Assembly (NCBI GenBank): GCA_028280415.1
Contig: JANQLV010000008.1
Coordinates: 1-64,000, forward strand
Direction: 5' to 3'
DNA: 64,000 nt
DNA from: Saprospiraceae bacterium
GTDB taxonomy: Bacteria; Bacteroidota; Bacteroidia; Chitinophagales; Saprospiraceae
The notes beneath the pieces are model-generated. The model was given only the letters and a program-made list of their open reading frames with translations, did not search any database and was not told where the DNA came from. The position numbers and the translations under genes are program-made. Below are positions 18,297 through 27,789 of the stretch, piece after piece; position 1 is the first letter of the stretch, and each line of letters opens with the position of its first letter.

Positions 18297-18475
18297 TATT
18301 TTATGTTTTTTGATATGTATATGTTTTAGATTTGAAGGCTTGGGCCTAAATGAATAAAATTATATTATTTTGCCATAAATTTACGGCTTTATCAACAAAT
18401 TGTACGAAGAATTGAGATGCTTAAGCATGCAATATCTTCGTAAAGTCAATCTTGTCATTTTAAATTAGAATTAAC

Positions 18476-19237
18476 ATGTCTCTTGTCACTTTTACATCTG
18501 ATCAGGGATTATTGGATTACTATATTGCAGTCGTGAAAGGGGCGCTTATCAGTCAAAACCCTGGAATTCAGATTATTGATATTTCACATAACGTCAATAG
18601 CTTTGATATAGTTCAGGGTGCTTTTATTGTAAAAAATGCCTATTCCAGTTTTCCGGAGGGCACGATCCATCTGGTTTCCATTAATAATCATTATAAAAAA
18701 GAACGCTGTTTTTTGGCTGTCAGGTATGATGGATATTACTTCATAGGTCCCGATAATGGTATCTTTTCTCTGATTTTCGATGAAGTACCCGATGTAGTCT
18801 ACGAGTTAGAACAGTCTGATGATACATTGACACAGGATATTTTTGCCAGCGCCGTCAAACATATTACCGGAGGAATGCCATTTAATGAAATAGGTATTTT
18901 GGTGGACGAGATCGAAGAAAGGATTACCTTTCAGCCAATTACCAATCCCTCTTTAATTAAAGGTTCGGTAATACATATTGATAATTTTGAAAATGTAATC
19001 GTCAATATCTCGGAAGACTTATTTAATAAAATTGGTCAAAATCGAAAGTTTAGAATTTACTTTAAACGATTCGATCCAATATATAAACTCCATACCAGCT
19101 ATGCGGATGTTGAGGTAGGAGAGACGCTCTGTCTTTTTAATACAAGTGGATTATTGGAAATCGCCATTAACAAGGGGCGGGCTGCCAGTTTACTAGGACT
19201 TGGCTTGGAAGATGGGGTACATATAGAATTCGAATAA
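18476..19237 (+). CDS. S-adenosyl-L-methionine hydrolase (adenosine-forming), DUF62 family
   Basis: Members of this trimeric family, related to fluorinase and chlorinase, attack SAM with hydroxide to release adenosine and methionine. The 253-residue protein has the N-terminal block TFTSDQGLLDYYIAVVKG, the IIDISHNVNSFDIVQGAF stretch, GPDNGIFSL, and the C-terminal DNFENVIVNI that contacts the base. The start is ATG at 18476. It is followed one base later by an ABM-domain gene, so the two form an operon. No halogenase-specific loop can be judged by eye. Confidence 0.9.
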   Translation: MSLVTFTSDQGLLDYYIAVVKGALISQNPGIQIIDISHNVNSFDIVQGAFIVKNAYSSFPEGTIHLVSINNHYKKERCFLAVRYDGYYFIGPDNGIFSLIFDEVPDVVYELEQSDDTLTQDIFASAVKHITGGMPFNEIGILVDEIEERITFQPITNPSLIKGSVIHIDNFENVIVNISEDLFNKIGQNRKFRIYFKRFDPIYKLHTSYADVEVGETLCLFNTSGLLEIAINKGRAASLLGLGLEDGVHIEFE

Positions 19238-19238
19238 A

Positions 19239-19532
19239 ATGATAAAACGCATCGTAAAACTTACTTTCAGACTGGATGAGATAGAAAACTTTCGTCAGAT
19301 TTTTGAAAATAGTAAATCCAAAATACGATCTTTCGCCGGCTGCCATCATGTAGAGTTGTTGCAGGGAACTGTTGAAAAGAATATTTTTTTTACTTTTAGC
19401 GTCTGGGATGATGAAGCAGCACTAAATAAGTATCGGCATTCAATATTATTCAAAGAGACCTGGGCTAAAACCAAAGCCCTTTTTTTGGATAAACCCGAAG
19501 CCTGGAGTGTTGACCTGGTTGATCAGGGTTGA
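19239..19532 (+). CDS. Antibiotic biosynthesis monooxygenase (ABM)-domain protein
   Basis: A 97-residue dimeric alpha-beta barrel of the ABM/YgiN type. Typical features are the start strand IKRIVKLTFR, the ENFRQIFENSKSKIRSFAGCHHVELLQG segment and FTFSVWDDEAALNKYRHS. Members are cofactor-free monooxygenases, quinol-related enzymes or heme-binding proteins; the substrate is unknown. It starts one base after the SAM hydrolase stop. Confidence 0.88.
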   Translation: MIKRIVKLTFRLDEIENFRQIFENSKSKIRSFAGCHHVELLQGTVEKNIFFTFSVWDDEAALNKYRHSILFKETWAKTKALFLDKPEAWSVDLVDQG

Positions 19533-19595
19533 TTCTTCGAATTTTCAATAATAAGCTACGCTTTCTTACATTTTTACTACAATTCTCAATTTTAT

Positions 19596-19628
19596 AAGCC
19601 ATGATGGCTTCAAAGCATCGTATCTTTG
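19596..19628 (+). promoter_or_regulatory. aroB promoter: palindrome and -7 box (TATCTTTG)
   Basis: TATCTTTG (19621-19628) is an exact -7 box, 21 bases before the aroB ATG. Immediately upstream, where the -33 element should be, lies AAGCCAT-g-ATGGCTT (19596-19610), a perfect 7-bp palindrome that could be an operator. A TTG inside the -7 box (19626) is not a credible start. Confidence 0.5.
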
Positions 19629-19649
19629 AAGCAACCAATCACTTTTTTA

Positions 19650-20708
19650 ATGAAGACCATTGCACTTGCTGATTATAATATCCATGTGGGAGATTTTCAA
19701 GGCCCTTTAAACTTGTTCCTGGAACAAAGTGCCTATAGCCAGATTTTTATTATTGTCGATGAAAATACCCGGGAGTATTGTTACCCAATTCTTCTGGAAA
19801 AGACTAATCTGGAAAATCATAGCCTTATTGAAATCAGGTCGGGAGAACAGCATAAAAACATCCATACCTGTAGCCACATTTGGAAAAAGATGATGGATGC
19901 CAAAGCAGATCGAAAAGTTTTGGTAATCAATCTTGGAGGTGGAGTGATCGGAGATATGGGAGGTTTTTGTGCGGCAACCTATAAGAGAGGGGTAGATTTC
20001 ATCCAAATTCCGACTACATTGTTATCCGATGTGGATTCATCTATTGGTAGTAAATTGGGGATTGATTTTGCTGATGTGAAAAACAGCATTGGTTTGTTTA
20101 AAAACCCCAAAGCAGTGTTCATCGATCCAGTATTCCTGAAAACCTTGCCGCTCCGGGAAATACGCAGCGGATTAGCCGAGATCATTAAGCATGGACTTAT
20201 TGCGGATAAAAAGCTCTGGGATGAGATTAAAGATATTGACAATCTACAGGAGGTCGATTGGAACAGCCTTATCATTCCTTCTCTGGAAATCAAAAAGCGC
20301 GTAGTTGAAATTGATCCCTACGAACAAAATATTCGAAAGACACTCAATTTTGGTCATACCATTGGGCATGCTATCGAAAGTTGGGCACTGCAAAGTACAG
20401 CTCCACTGACCCATGGTGAAGCTATTGCTGCCGGGATGGTTTGTGAGACCTATCTTTCAACCGAAGTAAGAAATCTTTCAGATGCCGAAGCCGAAGAAGT
20501 TGCCAGTTACATATTAAAAATTTATGGCAAGTACTCTGTGAAAAATGAATATTTCTCCGATTTATTACGTTTAATGAAAAATGATAAGAAAAATGCGAAT
20601 GGTCAAATCAATTTCACTATGCTGGATTGTCTTGGATCAGCGGTAATTGATCAGCATTGTGAAGAAAAACAAGTAGAAGATAGCTTGATATATTATGCAA
20701 AACTCTAA
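19650..20708 (+). CDS. aroB: 3-dehydroquinate synthase
   Basis: AroB cyclises DAHP to 3-dehydroquinate, using NAD+ and a divalent metal, in the second shikimate step. The 352-residue protein has the NAD-binding block GGGVIGDMGGFCAATYKRG, PTTLLSDVDSSIGSK, the metal ligands in RSGLAEIIKHGLI and NFGHTIGHAIE, and HGEAIAAGM. I start it at the ATG at 19650 because the alternative TTG at 19626 overlaps the -7 promoter box. A short hairpin follows the stop. It lies 2.8 kb from aroA but on the other strand. Confidence 0.95.
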   Translation: MKTIALADYNIHVGDFQGPLNLFLEQSAYSQIFIIVDENTREYCYPILLEKTNLENHSLIEIRSGEQHKNIHTCSHIWKKMMDAKADRKVLVINLGGGVIGDMGGFCAATYKRGVDFIQIPTTLLSDVDSSIGSKLGIDFADVKNSIGLFKNPKAVFIDPVFLKTLPLREIRSGLAEIIKHGLIADKKLWDEIKDIDNLQEVDWNSLIIPSLEIKKRVVEIDPYEQNIRKTLNFGHTIGHAIESWALQSTAPLTHGEAIAAGMVCETYLSTEVRNLSDAEAEEVASYILKIYGKYSVKNEYFSDLLRLMKNDKKNANGQINFTMLDCLGSAVIDQHCEEKQVEDSLIYYAKL

Positions 20709-20728
20709 TTTTTAGCGTAGAAAATTAG
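20705..20728 (+). terminator. Weak terminator-like hairpin after aroB
   Basis: CTAATTTT (20705-20712) pairs with AAAATTAG (20721-20728) around an 8-base loop, overlapping the aroB stop codon. The T tail is poor. Confidence 0.35.
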
Positions 20729-20786
20729 GATATTAATTGTTAATTTGCGGGGTTAAACATACTATACGCACTAAAATTTGAATAAT

Positions 20787-23426
20787 ATGGATCAAAATAC
20801 TGATCTGATCACGTCAAATGAAGAAGGGGCCAAGACTTTACGGGAGCAAAGATTGCCGGTCTATCGAAAATTGATTCGATGGATGTGGAGACTAACTGTC
20901 TTTGGAATCTTATCAGTGATAGCACTATTTGTTTTTCTTTCTTTTCAGGATTTACCAACTTTCGAAGAATTGGAAAATCCGAAAAATAATCTGGCATCTG
21001 AAGTTTACGCTGCTAATGGCGAAGTACTTGGACGTTATTTTTATGAAAATAGAGTGCAGGTTTCATTTGATGAGATTTCTCCTTTTGTTGAACAAGCACT
21101 GGTGGCAACTGAAGATGAGCGCTACTATGATCATTCCGGGATCGATTTTCCCGGCCTGATGCGGGTAGCGGTGAAAACAGTCATTTTGCGACAGAGAAGT
21201 GCGGGAGGTGCAAGTACCATCACTCAGCAATTGGCGAAAATGTTATTCACTGAAACGCCCGGTTCTGGCCTGGAACGGGTAGTACAAAAATTAAAAGAAT
21301 GGATCATTGCTGTTAAACTGGAGCGAAGTTATACCAAGCAGGAAATTATGGCCATGTACCTGAATAAGTTTAGTTTCCTCAATGGTGCCTACGGGATAAA
21401 AGCAGCTTCGGAAATCTATTTCGATGAGACTCAGGATTCGCTTTCTGTTGAACAGGCAGCTACTTTAGTTGGTATGCTCAAAAATCCGGCACTTTTTAAT
21501 CCTATCCGAAGACCCGATACCGTTAGCCATAGAAGAATGGTGGTCCTCAAACAGATGGTTAAAAACGATTTCCTGGACAAATCGGAATACGATTCCCTGC
21601 GCATGCTTCCGCTGGATATGTCCAATTTTAATAGAAAAACCCATGCGGATGGCCTCGCACCTTATTTCCGAATGGAATTGCGTAAGGAGTTGTATAGAAT
21701 CCTGGATAAAAAAGAGAATTTTAAATCTGACGGAACGAAGTATAATATTTTTAAAGACGGTCTGAGAATTTATACCACCCTCGACCCGGTTATTCAGGCA
21801 CATGCAGAGGAAGCTGTAATTGAACACATGTCCAAATTGCAGGAAACTTTCAATAAGCACTGGAAAGATAAGGACCCCTGGACCTATCGGGATCCTCTAA
21901 AAGAAAAAGATGAACTGGAGATAGAAGATGCAGCACGTAAACGTACCATGAAGAAAATCATCCGCGAGACGGATCGATATCAAGGCATGCGTGAAAACTT
22001 CCTGTCCGATATTTTGAAAAAAATAGCTGATGAGATCAATGGATATGAATTAAAAGATCACGAGATAGACCGAATTATTGAGGAGAGCAAAGAGAAAGGA
22101 ACGATTGCCAAACTCGTATCGCGTAAAATGATCTCTACCGAGAGAGCAACTAAATACCGAAAGGTACTGAACAGTCCTAATTTCGACAAACTTAAAGGAC
22201 AGTGGACAGCCTTACAGAATAAGGTGCGAACAGTCTTTGAGAAGCCTGTCAAAATGAGGGTTTTTGCTTATAATAATCGAATGGAGAAGGACACGGTAAT
22301 GTCGCCACTGGATTCGATTAAGTATCATAGAAATTTTTTGCAGGTAGGTACAATGGCCGTCGATCCGGTTACCGGTTATGTTAAAGCATGGGTCGGAGGG
22401 ATTAACCATAAGTATTTCCAGTTTGATCATGTGACGACGGAAAGGCAGGTTGGCTCTACTTTTAAACCTTTTATTTATGCTACGGCTATTGATCAGGTAG
22501 GGATTTCGCCTTGTTATGTAGTAGATGATTTACCCTATACCATACACAAAGGTGAAGGGAATTTTAGTTTGCTCAAGGACTGGACACCGCAAAATGCGGA
22601 TGGTAAATATTCCGGTAAACCATTTACGCTTTTTAAAGGATTGCAATGGTCGAAAAATACGGTTTCCGTCTATCTGATGAAGCAACTGGGAGATACCCGG
22701 GCAGTGCGTTCGCTGGTAAAAGGGATGGGAATTGATGTCGATAGAAAAAGAGCTAACGGGACGTATAAAATTCCGAAACAACCATCCATTTGCCTGGGGG
22801 CGAGTGATTTGAGTGTGCTGGAGATGACCGGCGCTTATACCACTTTTGCGAATAATGGGATTTATAATAAACCTATTTTCATCACCCGGATTGAAGATAG
22901 AAATGGAAACTTAATCTATTCCGAAGTAATTGAGGATCGGCTTGCCTTGCATCCTTCTTCGAACTACGTCATGATTCAAATGTTGAGAAACGTGATGAAT
23001 CAGGGATTGCCGGGTTTCGGAGGTATTAAAAGCGAAATGGCCGGTAAAACCGGTACAACTAATGATTACGTCGACGGTTGGTTTATGGGCATGTCTCCCG
23101 ATTTGGTAGTAGGTACCTGGGTGGGAGGAGATGATCGCTGGGTTCGATTCCGAACTTTGAGCCTGGGGATCGGAGCAAAAATGGCCAGGCCGATTTATGC
23201 TAAATTGATCAAACGCCTCGAAGCTGATCCGGAAGCGGATTACGATGCCAAAGCAAGGTTTTACCGTCCGCCGGGAGATATTGGTATCGAACTGGATTGT
23301 GAATTGTACAATCAGGATCGGGGACCATATGGGAATTTTGAAGAAGGAGAGGAAGAAAACGAGGATTTTGGGAATGAATGGGGCGATCAGATTGAAAGAG
23401 ATACAACTGAAAACGAAGAATTTTAA
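20787..23426 (+). CDS. Penicillin-binding protein 1A (glycosyltransferase/transpeptidase)
   Basis: A class A PBP of 879 residues that polymerises and cross-links peptidoglycan. It has one N-terminal membrane helix (about 34-57), then a GT51 domain with ATEDERYYDHSGID and GGASTITQQLAK. A long charged insert (about 350-480) separates it from the transpeptidase domain, which has STFK (near 557), SKN and KTGT (near 752). The C-terminus is an acidic tail rich in Glu. I start it at the ATG at 20787; a TTG nine bases upstream is weaker. No operon partner is evident. Confidence 0.94.
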   Translation: MDQNTDLITSNEEGAKTLREQRLPVYRKLIRWMWRLTVFGILSVIALFVFLSFQDLPTFEELENPKNNLASEVYAANGEVLGRYFYENRVQVSFDEISPFVEQALVATEDERYYDHSGIDFPGLMRVAVKTVILRQRSAGGASTITQQLAKMLFTETPGSGLERVVQKLKEWIIAVKLERSYTKQEIMAMYLNKFSFLNGAYGIKAASEIYFDETQDSLSVEQAATLVGMLKNPALFNPIRRPDTVSHRRMVVLKQMVKNDFLDKSEYDSLRMLPLDMSNFNRKTHADGLAPYFRMELRKELYRILDKKENFKSDGTKYNIFKDGLRIYTTLDPVIQAHAEEAVIEHMSKLQETFNKHWKDKDPWTYRDPLKEKDELEIEDAARKRTMKKIIRETDRYQGMRENFLSDILKKIADEINGYELKDHEIDRIIEESKEKGTIAKLVSRKMISTERATKYRKVLNSPNFDKLKGQWTALQNKVRTVFEKPVKMRVFAYNNRMEKDTVMSPLDSIKYHRNFLQVGTMAVDPVTGYVKAWVGGINHKYFQFDHVTTERQVGSTFKPFIYATAIDQVGISPCYVVDDLPYTIHKGEGNFSLLKDWTPQNADGKYSGKPFTLFKGLQWSKNTVSVYLMKQLGDTRAVRSLVKGMGIDVDRKRANGTYKIPKQPSICLGASDLSVLEMTGAYTTFANNGIYNKPIFITRIEDRNGNLIYSEVIEDRLALHPSSNYVMIQMLRNVMNQGLPGFGGIKSEMAGKTGTTNDYVDGWFMGMSPDLVVGTWVGGDDRWVRFRTLSLGIGAKMARPIYAKLIKRLEADPEADYDAKARFYRPPGDIGIELDCELYNQDRGPYGNFEEGEEENEDFGNEWGDQIERDTTENEEF

Positions 23427-23542
23427 TATAGAAGCCAGGGGGATAAATAAGATAATTCTCCCAAACAACTTAGTCCTGGCTTCGGATTTCCATTTGCAAT
23501 TTCCTATAATTGCAATCCGAACATAGTACCGACAATCATACC

Positions 23543-25543
23543 ATGAAGAAAATCCTGCTTTACCTTCTGTTTATTGTTGTATGCACACAGTGTATGCCCG
23601 TACAGGATGAGAAAATTACCGAAATCAAGACCGACCTTAAAGATCCAAGGCTACAAAAAATTTACGATTTCCAGGATCGCCGGAATTCTGATAGTCTACT
23701 CGTTTATTTTGACCATAAGGACCCTTCTTACCGATATGCCTCAGCTATGGCAATGGGCTCTGTTCAGGATGAAAAGCTGACCGAAGATTTGGCCATATTA
23801 CTTGATGATGATATTGAAAAAGTCAGGGTAGCTGCTGCTTATGCTTTGGGCCAAACGGGAGGAGAGAAAGCCGAACAGTTTTTAGTTCGTGCTTTTCAAA
23901 AAGACGATTCTCTGTCCCAGTCTGCAAACTTTAATCGATCCGTTCTGGAAGCTGTTGGAAAATGCGGGACGCGGCAAATGCTGAATGCATTAAGTACCAT
24001 TAGCACGTACACCAGGAAAGATACCGCTTTGCTGGAAGGACAGGCCTGGGGAATTTACCGCTATGCTTTACGCAATATGGTGAGCCCTGCCGGAACGAGC
24101 AGAATGGTAGAACTGGTCAGTGGTGCAGGATATCCGGAAAGTGTACGCTTTATTGCGGCAAACTATTTAATGCGAGCCGGGAATATCAATCTTGATAGTC
24201 TGGCCGCTCCTTTGATAATTGGCATGGGACGTGGTGATGACCCACGGGTGAAGATGGCTCTGGCAATTGCTCTGGGAAAAACCAAAAGTCCGGAAGCCCT
24301 GCAAACACTTAAGACCAATTATAATATTACGAATGATTATAGAATCAAATGTAACATATTACGTGCATTCAGTAATTTTGATTATGAAAGTGTCAGAGAC
24401 ATTGTGTTGCCTGCCCTTAAAGATCCAAATATCAATGTAGCGCTTTCTGCCAGTAATTTTCTGCTGGAAAAAGGTCTTCCCCGGGAAGCAGTCGATTATT
24501 GGAAAATGGCCAAAGATACGATCTATCCCTGGCAAATTCGATCAACATTGTACCGGATAGCTAACAAACATTTGCCTCCATACTTTGAAGCGACAAAGGG
24601 AAGGATTAATCAGGAACTCCGTCAGATAGCACTCAATAGCTCTAATAATTATGAAAAAGCTGCGGCGCTGAAAGCACTGGGGGAATTTGGCTGGAATTAT
24701 CGATTTATTGGACAACAGGGCTTATCTTCTTCTGTCCCGGTAATTCGTACTGCCAGTGCAGAAGCGATCGCACACATTGCGGAATATCCGGACTTTGAAC
24801 GATGGTTTGGTTTAGGCTATCGGCGGGTAAAACGGGATCTGGCCATTTTCTTTGAAGATGCCATTAGAAGTGGTGATGTCGGAATGATGTATGTTGCTGC
24901 CGAAGTACTTGCTAAAAAAGAATTGGATTATGTAAGTGTAATCGATAGCTTGGACTTTCTGGAAACAGCTCTGAATAACTTATCTTTACCCAAAGATATT
25001 GAAACCTATAATGCCATTCAAAAAGCTTTGAGTACTTTCAAAGGAACGGTATACGAAGCTAAAACACCGGATTTTAACAATCCAATCGATTGGAATCTGG
25101 CGAATACCATCAGTGCGGATACCCGGGCGGTAATCGTTACGAAAAAAGGCAATATAACCATCCGCTTTTTTAAAGAAAAAGCTCCCGCATCGGTTAATAA
25201 TTTTATACGCTTAGCAAAAACCGGGTTTTATGATGGAAAGTTTTTTCACAGGGTGGTGCCAAACTTTGTAATACAGGATGGTTGTCCACGGGGAGATGGT
25301 TTTGGCGGAGCTAATTTTTCGATTCGATCGGAATTGCCAATGATGTACTATGATAAGGCGGGCTATGTGGGAATGGCCTCGGCTGGAAAAGATACAGAAG
25401 GGACTCAATGGTTCATTACACATTCTCCTACACCACATCTCGATGGGCGCTATACGATTTTTGGCGAAGTAGTAGAAGGACTGGAAATCGTCCATCAAAT
25501 TGCCGTAGGCGATATCATTGATCGAATTGTAGTTTCAAAATAG
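23543..25543 (+). CDS. HEAT-repeat protein fused to a cyclophilin-type peptidyl-prolyl isomerase
   Basis: A 666-residue exported protein. A signal peptide with Cys near residue 17 suggests a lipoprotein, though the lipobox (TQC) is not canonical. Residues about 30-500 are helical HEAT-like repeats, such as DDIEKVRVAAAYALGQTGG and DPRVKMALAIALGKTKSPEAL. Residues about 520-666 are a cyclophilin with the active-site stretch FFHRVVPNFVIQDG, GDGFGG and QWFITHSPTPHLDGRYTIFG. It probably folds envelope clients held by the repeat scaffold. The ATG at 23543 is used; a TTG at 23510 would precede the signal peptide. Confidence 0.92.
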   Translation: MKKILLYLLFIVVCTQCMPVQDEKITEIKTDLKDPRLQKIYDFQDRRNSDSLLVYFDHKDPSYRYASAMAMGSVQDEKLTEDLAILLDDDIEKVRVAAAYALGQTGGEKAEQFLVRAFQKDDSLSQSANFNRSVLEAVGKCGTRQMLNALSTISTYTRKDTALLEGQAWGIYRYALRNMVSPAGTSRMVELVSGAGYPESVRFIAANYLMRAGNINLDSLAAPLIIGMGRGDDPRVKMALAIALGKTKSPEALQTLKTNYNITNDYRIKCNILRAFSNFDYESVRDIVLPALKDPNINVALSASNFLLEKGLPREAVDYWKMAKDTIYPWQIRSTLYRIANKHLPPYFEATKGRINQELRQIALNSSNNYEKAAALKALGEFGWNYRFIGQQGLSSSVPVIRTASAEAIAHIAEYPDFERWFGLGYRRVKRDLAIFFEDAIRSGDVGMMYVAAEVLAKKELDYVSVIDSLDFLETALNNLSLPKDIETYNAIQKALSTFKGTVYEAKTPDFNNPIDWNLANTISADTRAVIVTKKGNITIRFFKEKAPASVNNFIRLAKTGFYDGKFFHRVVPNFVIQDGCPRGDGFGGANFSIRSELPMMYYDKAGYVGMASAGKDTEGTQWFITHSPTPHLDGRYTIFGEVVEGLEIVHQIAVGDIIDRIVVSK

Positions 25544-25612
25544 ATAGTGAGTACTTATAATTGAATATTTATTCTAGACTTTAACTAATAAAACTAAATA
25601 CAACAGAGCTAA

Positions 25613-26722
25613 ATGAAACGAACACCACTAAGTAATAAGCATGAAGCCCTGGGGGCAAAGATGGCGGAATTCGCGGGTTATTATATGCCGATCTCTTATA
25701 CAAATATCAAAGAAGAACACCTGGCTGTAAGAAATGGAGTGGGGGTTTTTGATGTATCGCATATGGGAGAGTTTATTATCCGGGGAAAGGAAGCAATTGA
25801 TCTGGTTCAACAGGTGACTTCAAATGATGCATCAAAACTGGCAATTGGGGATGCGCAGTATTCTTGCCTACCAAATCACGATGGAGGCATCGTCGATGAC
25901 TTGTTAGTATATCGATTGGATGAAGATCAATGCGCCGAAGGAGAACAGGCGTTTATGCTGGTGGTGAATGCCTCAAATATTCAAAAAGACTGGGACTGGA
26001 TCAGTCAGCACAATAATTTTGAAGCGCGGATGATCAATATTTCTGACCAAACCGGCTTGCTCGCCGTACAGGGCCCCAAAGCGCTCGATGCTTTGCAAAC
26101 ACTTACTGATGTGGATTTGAAAGCTTTGAAATATTACACTTTTACCAAGGGGACCTTTGCCGGAGTTGAGAATGTAGTAATCTCCGCTACGGGTTATACC
26201 GGCTCGGGTGGCCTGGAGCTTTATGTAGCTCAGGAACATACGGTACAACTTTGGGATGCGGTGTTCGAAGCGGGGAAAGACTTTGGTATTCAACCGGCAG
26301 GTTTAGGGGCTCGCGATACCTTGCGACTGGAAATGGGTTATTGCCTTTACGGGAATGATATCGATGATCATACTTCTCCTATTGAAGCCGGTCTGGGCTG
26401 GATTACAAAGACTAAAAAAGAAGCTTTCAACTCAATTGATATTTTTAGAAAACAAAGGGCAGAAGGCGTAAGCCGGAAGCTGGTTGCTTTCACGGTTGAC
26501 GATCGCCGGGTTCCCCGGCACGGGTATCCAATCGAAGATGCTAATGGCGAAGAAATCGGAGTAGTCACTTCCGGTACCTCTTCTCCTTCTCTTGGAATTC
26601 CGATAGGGATGGGCTATGTACCCAAAACATTTGCTGCACCGGAAACCAGCTTCAATGTTGTTGCCGGAAAAAAACGCCTGGCTGCAAAAGTTGTAAAAGC
26701 ACCTTTTTATAAACCAGCATAA
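25613..26722 (+). CDS. gcvT: Glycine cleavage system T protein (aminomethyltransferase)
   Basis: GcvT moves the methylene group from the H-protein lipoyl arm to tetrahydrofolate, releasing ammonia. The 369-residue length is standard. Conserved blocks include LSNKHEALGAKMAEFAGYYMPI, GVFDVSHMGE, ATGYTGSGGLELY, GLGARDTLRLEMGYCLYGNDID and VTSGTSSPSLG. No gcvP or gcvH is adjacent, and no glycine riboswitch fits in the 69 bases upstream. A 24-bp palindrome lies 33 bases after the stop. Confidence 0.95.
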   Translation: MKRTPLSNKHEALGAKMAEFAGYYMPISYTNIKEEHLAVRNGVGVFDVSHMGEFIIRGKEAIDLVQQVTSNDASKLAIGDAQYSCLPNHDGGIVDDLLVYRLDEDQCAEGEQAFMLVVNASNIQKDWDWISQHNNFEARMINISDQTGLLAVQGPKALDALQTLTDVDLKALKYYTFTKGTFAGVENVVISATGYTGSGGLELYVAQEHTVQLWDAVFEAGKDFGIQPAGLGARDTLRLEMGYCLYGNDIDDHTSPIEAGLGWITKTKKEAFNSIDIFRKQRAEGVSRKLVAFTVDDRRVPRHGYPIEDANGEEIGVVTSGTSSPSLGIPIGMGYVPKTFAAPETSFNVVAGKKRLAAKVVKAPFYKPA

Positions 26723-26754
26723 ATTCAATAGCGCCAATCCTTAAGTTTTGAGCA

Positions 26755-26778
26755 TTAATAAGTCCTGGGACTTATTAA
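26755..26778. promoter_or_regulatory. 24-bp palindrome downstream of gcvT
   Basis: TTAATAAGTCC (26755-26765) and its exact reverse complement (26768-26778) are separated by two bases. The tiny spacer favours a protein-binding site over a terminator, though a hairpin with a 4-base loop could also form. The rest of this 294-base gap before the next gene shows nothing recognisable. Confidence 0.4.
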
Positions 26779-27016
26779 CCTGATCTGGTTAAAGAATTGC
26801 AATTCACGGTACAATCTGATGCGGATACGCGAAGAGAGCATATACTTTACTTGGCGGCACTTGTTATAAAAAACAATCTTTTAGTTAAACAATAAGTATC
26901 GAATTTTGATTTCAATGGTAAGAATATTAATTTTCAATTGATTTTGAAAGTATAAAGTAGAGTGAAAGTAAGCCCAACAATAAATATAAAAACAAGCAAA
27001 AAATAAAATTCATATT

Positions 27017-27517
27017 ATGGAATTACAGAAAGGAAAAGAACGATTTATTCAATCCTGGGGAGCTTTTGGTTCAAGTTGGGGGATAAACCGGACAATGGCA
27101 CAAGTGCATGCCTTACTTCTTATTTCCAAAAATTCTCTAACTGCGGAAGAAATTATGGAAGAACTACAGATCAGCCGCGGAAATGCTAATATGAATATCA
27201 GGTCTTTAATTGATTGGGGATTGGTTTACAAAGATCTTAAACCGGGAGAGCGCAAGGAATATTTCATCGCTGAAAAAGATATGAGTTTAGTGGTAAAGCA
27301 AATCATTACCCATCGGAAAAAGAAAGAACTGGAACCCATGATTAAAATCCTTGATGAGATATCCAGTGTGGAAGGAGAATGTGAGGATTCCGAAGAGTTT
27401 TGTAATGTTGTTAGTGATATCAAACTGTTTGCCAGTAAAGCGGATTCTATGCTTGACAAACTGATTAAAGCGGATTCTAACTGGCTTATGGGCACTTTTC
27501 TTAAGATGGTGAAGTAA
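27017..27517 (+). CDS. GbsR/MarR-family transcriptional regulator
   Basis: A 166-residue winged-helix protein of the GbsR branch. The helix-turn-helix spans about 35-75 (LLISKNSLTAEEIMEELQISRGNANMNIR), followed by the wing GLVYKDLKPGERKEYF. The C-terminal half is helical and charged, probably a dimer arm, and has two cysteines (ECEDSEEFC) that might sense metal or redox state. In Bacillus, GbsR controls glycine-betaine genes. No target is adjacent, so the regulon is unknown. Confidence 0.87.
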   Translation: MELQKGKERFIQSWGAFGSSWGINRTMAQVHALLLISKNSLTAEEIMEELQISRGNANMNIRSLIDWGLVYKDLKPGERKEYFIAEKDMSLVVKQIITHRKKKELEPMIKILDEISSVEGECEDSEEFCNVVSDIKLFASKADSMLDKLIKADSNWLMGTFLKMVK

Positions 27518-27789
27518 AATTCGCGATACTCCTGAGGGATCAAATGTACTATGTAGTTTTATGATTAAGTTTGAATTTTATTGCGTTTTAATTCCCTACC
27601 TATTCTAGATTGAGTAGAGCTTTGCCACCTAATATTTTGCATATTGCCCCTCTGAATATGTCGCTCATTTACCTTTAATACTTATGGAACTTCTGTCTCT
27701 TTTTCTACTTCCGGATTATATCTAAAATTTCCCAATTTATCCTTACCTTGCCGCCGTTTACCTAACCAACCATTTAAACAAAAATCTGA

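Noticed and set aside
21465-21860. Antisense open frames such as the 131-codon one opposite PBP1A
   Set aside because: It has no start signal or family match and lies wholly within a well-supported gene.
23140-23155. A tRNA T-loop-like GGTTCGATTCC
   Set aside because: It lies inside the PBP1A coding frame with no cloverleaf around it.
25544-25612. Glycine riboswitch before gcvT
   Set aside because: The 69-base gap is too short and lacks the conserved paired aptamer bases.
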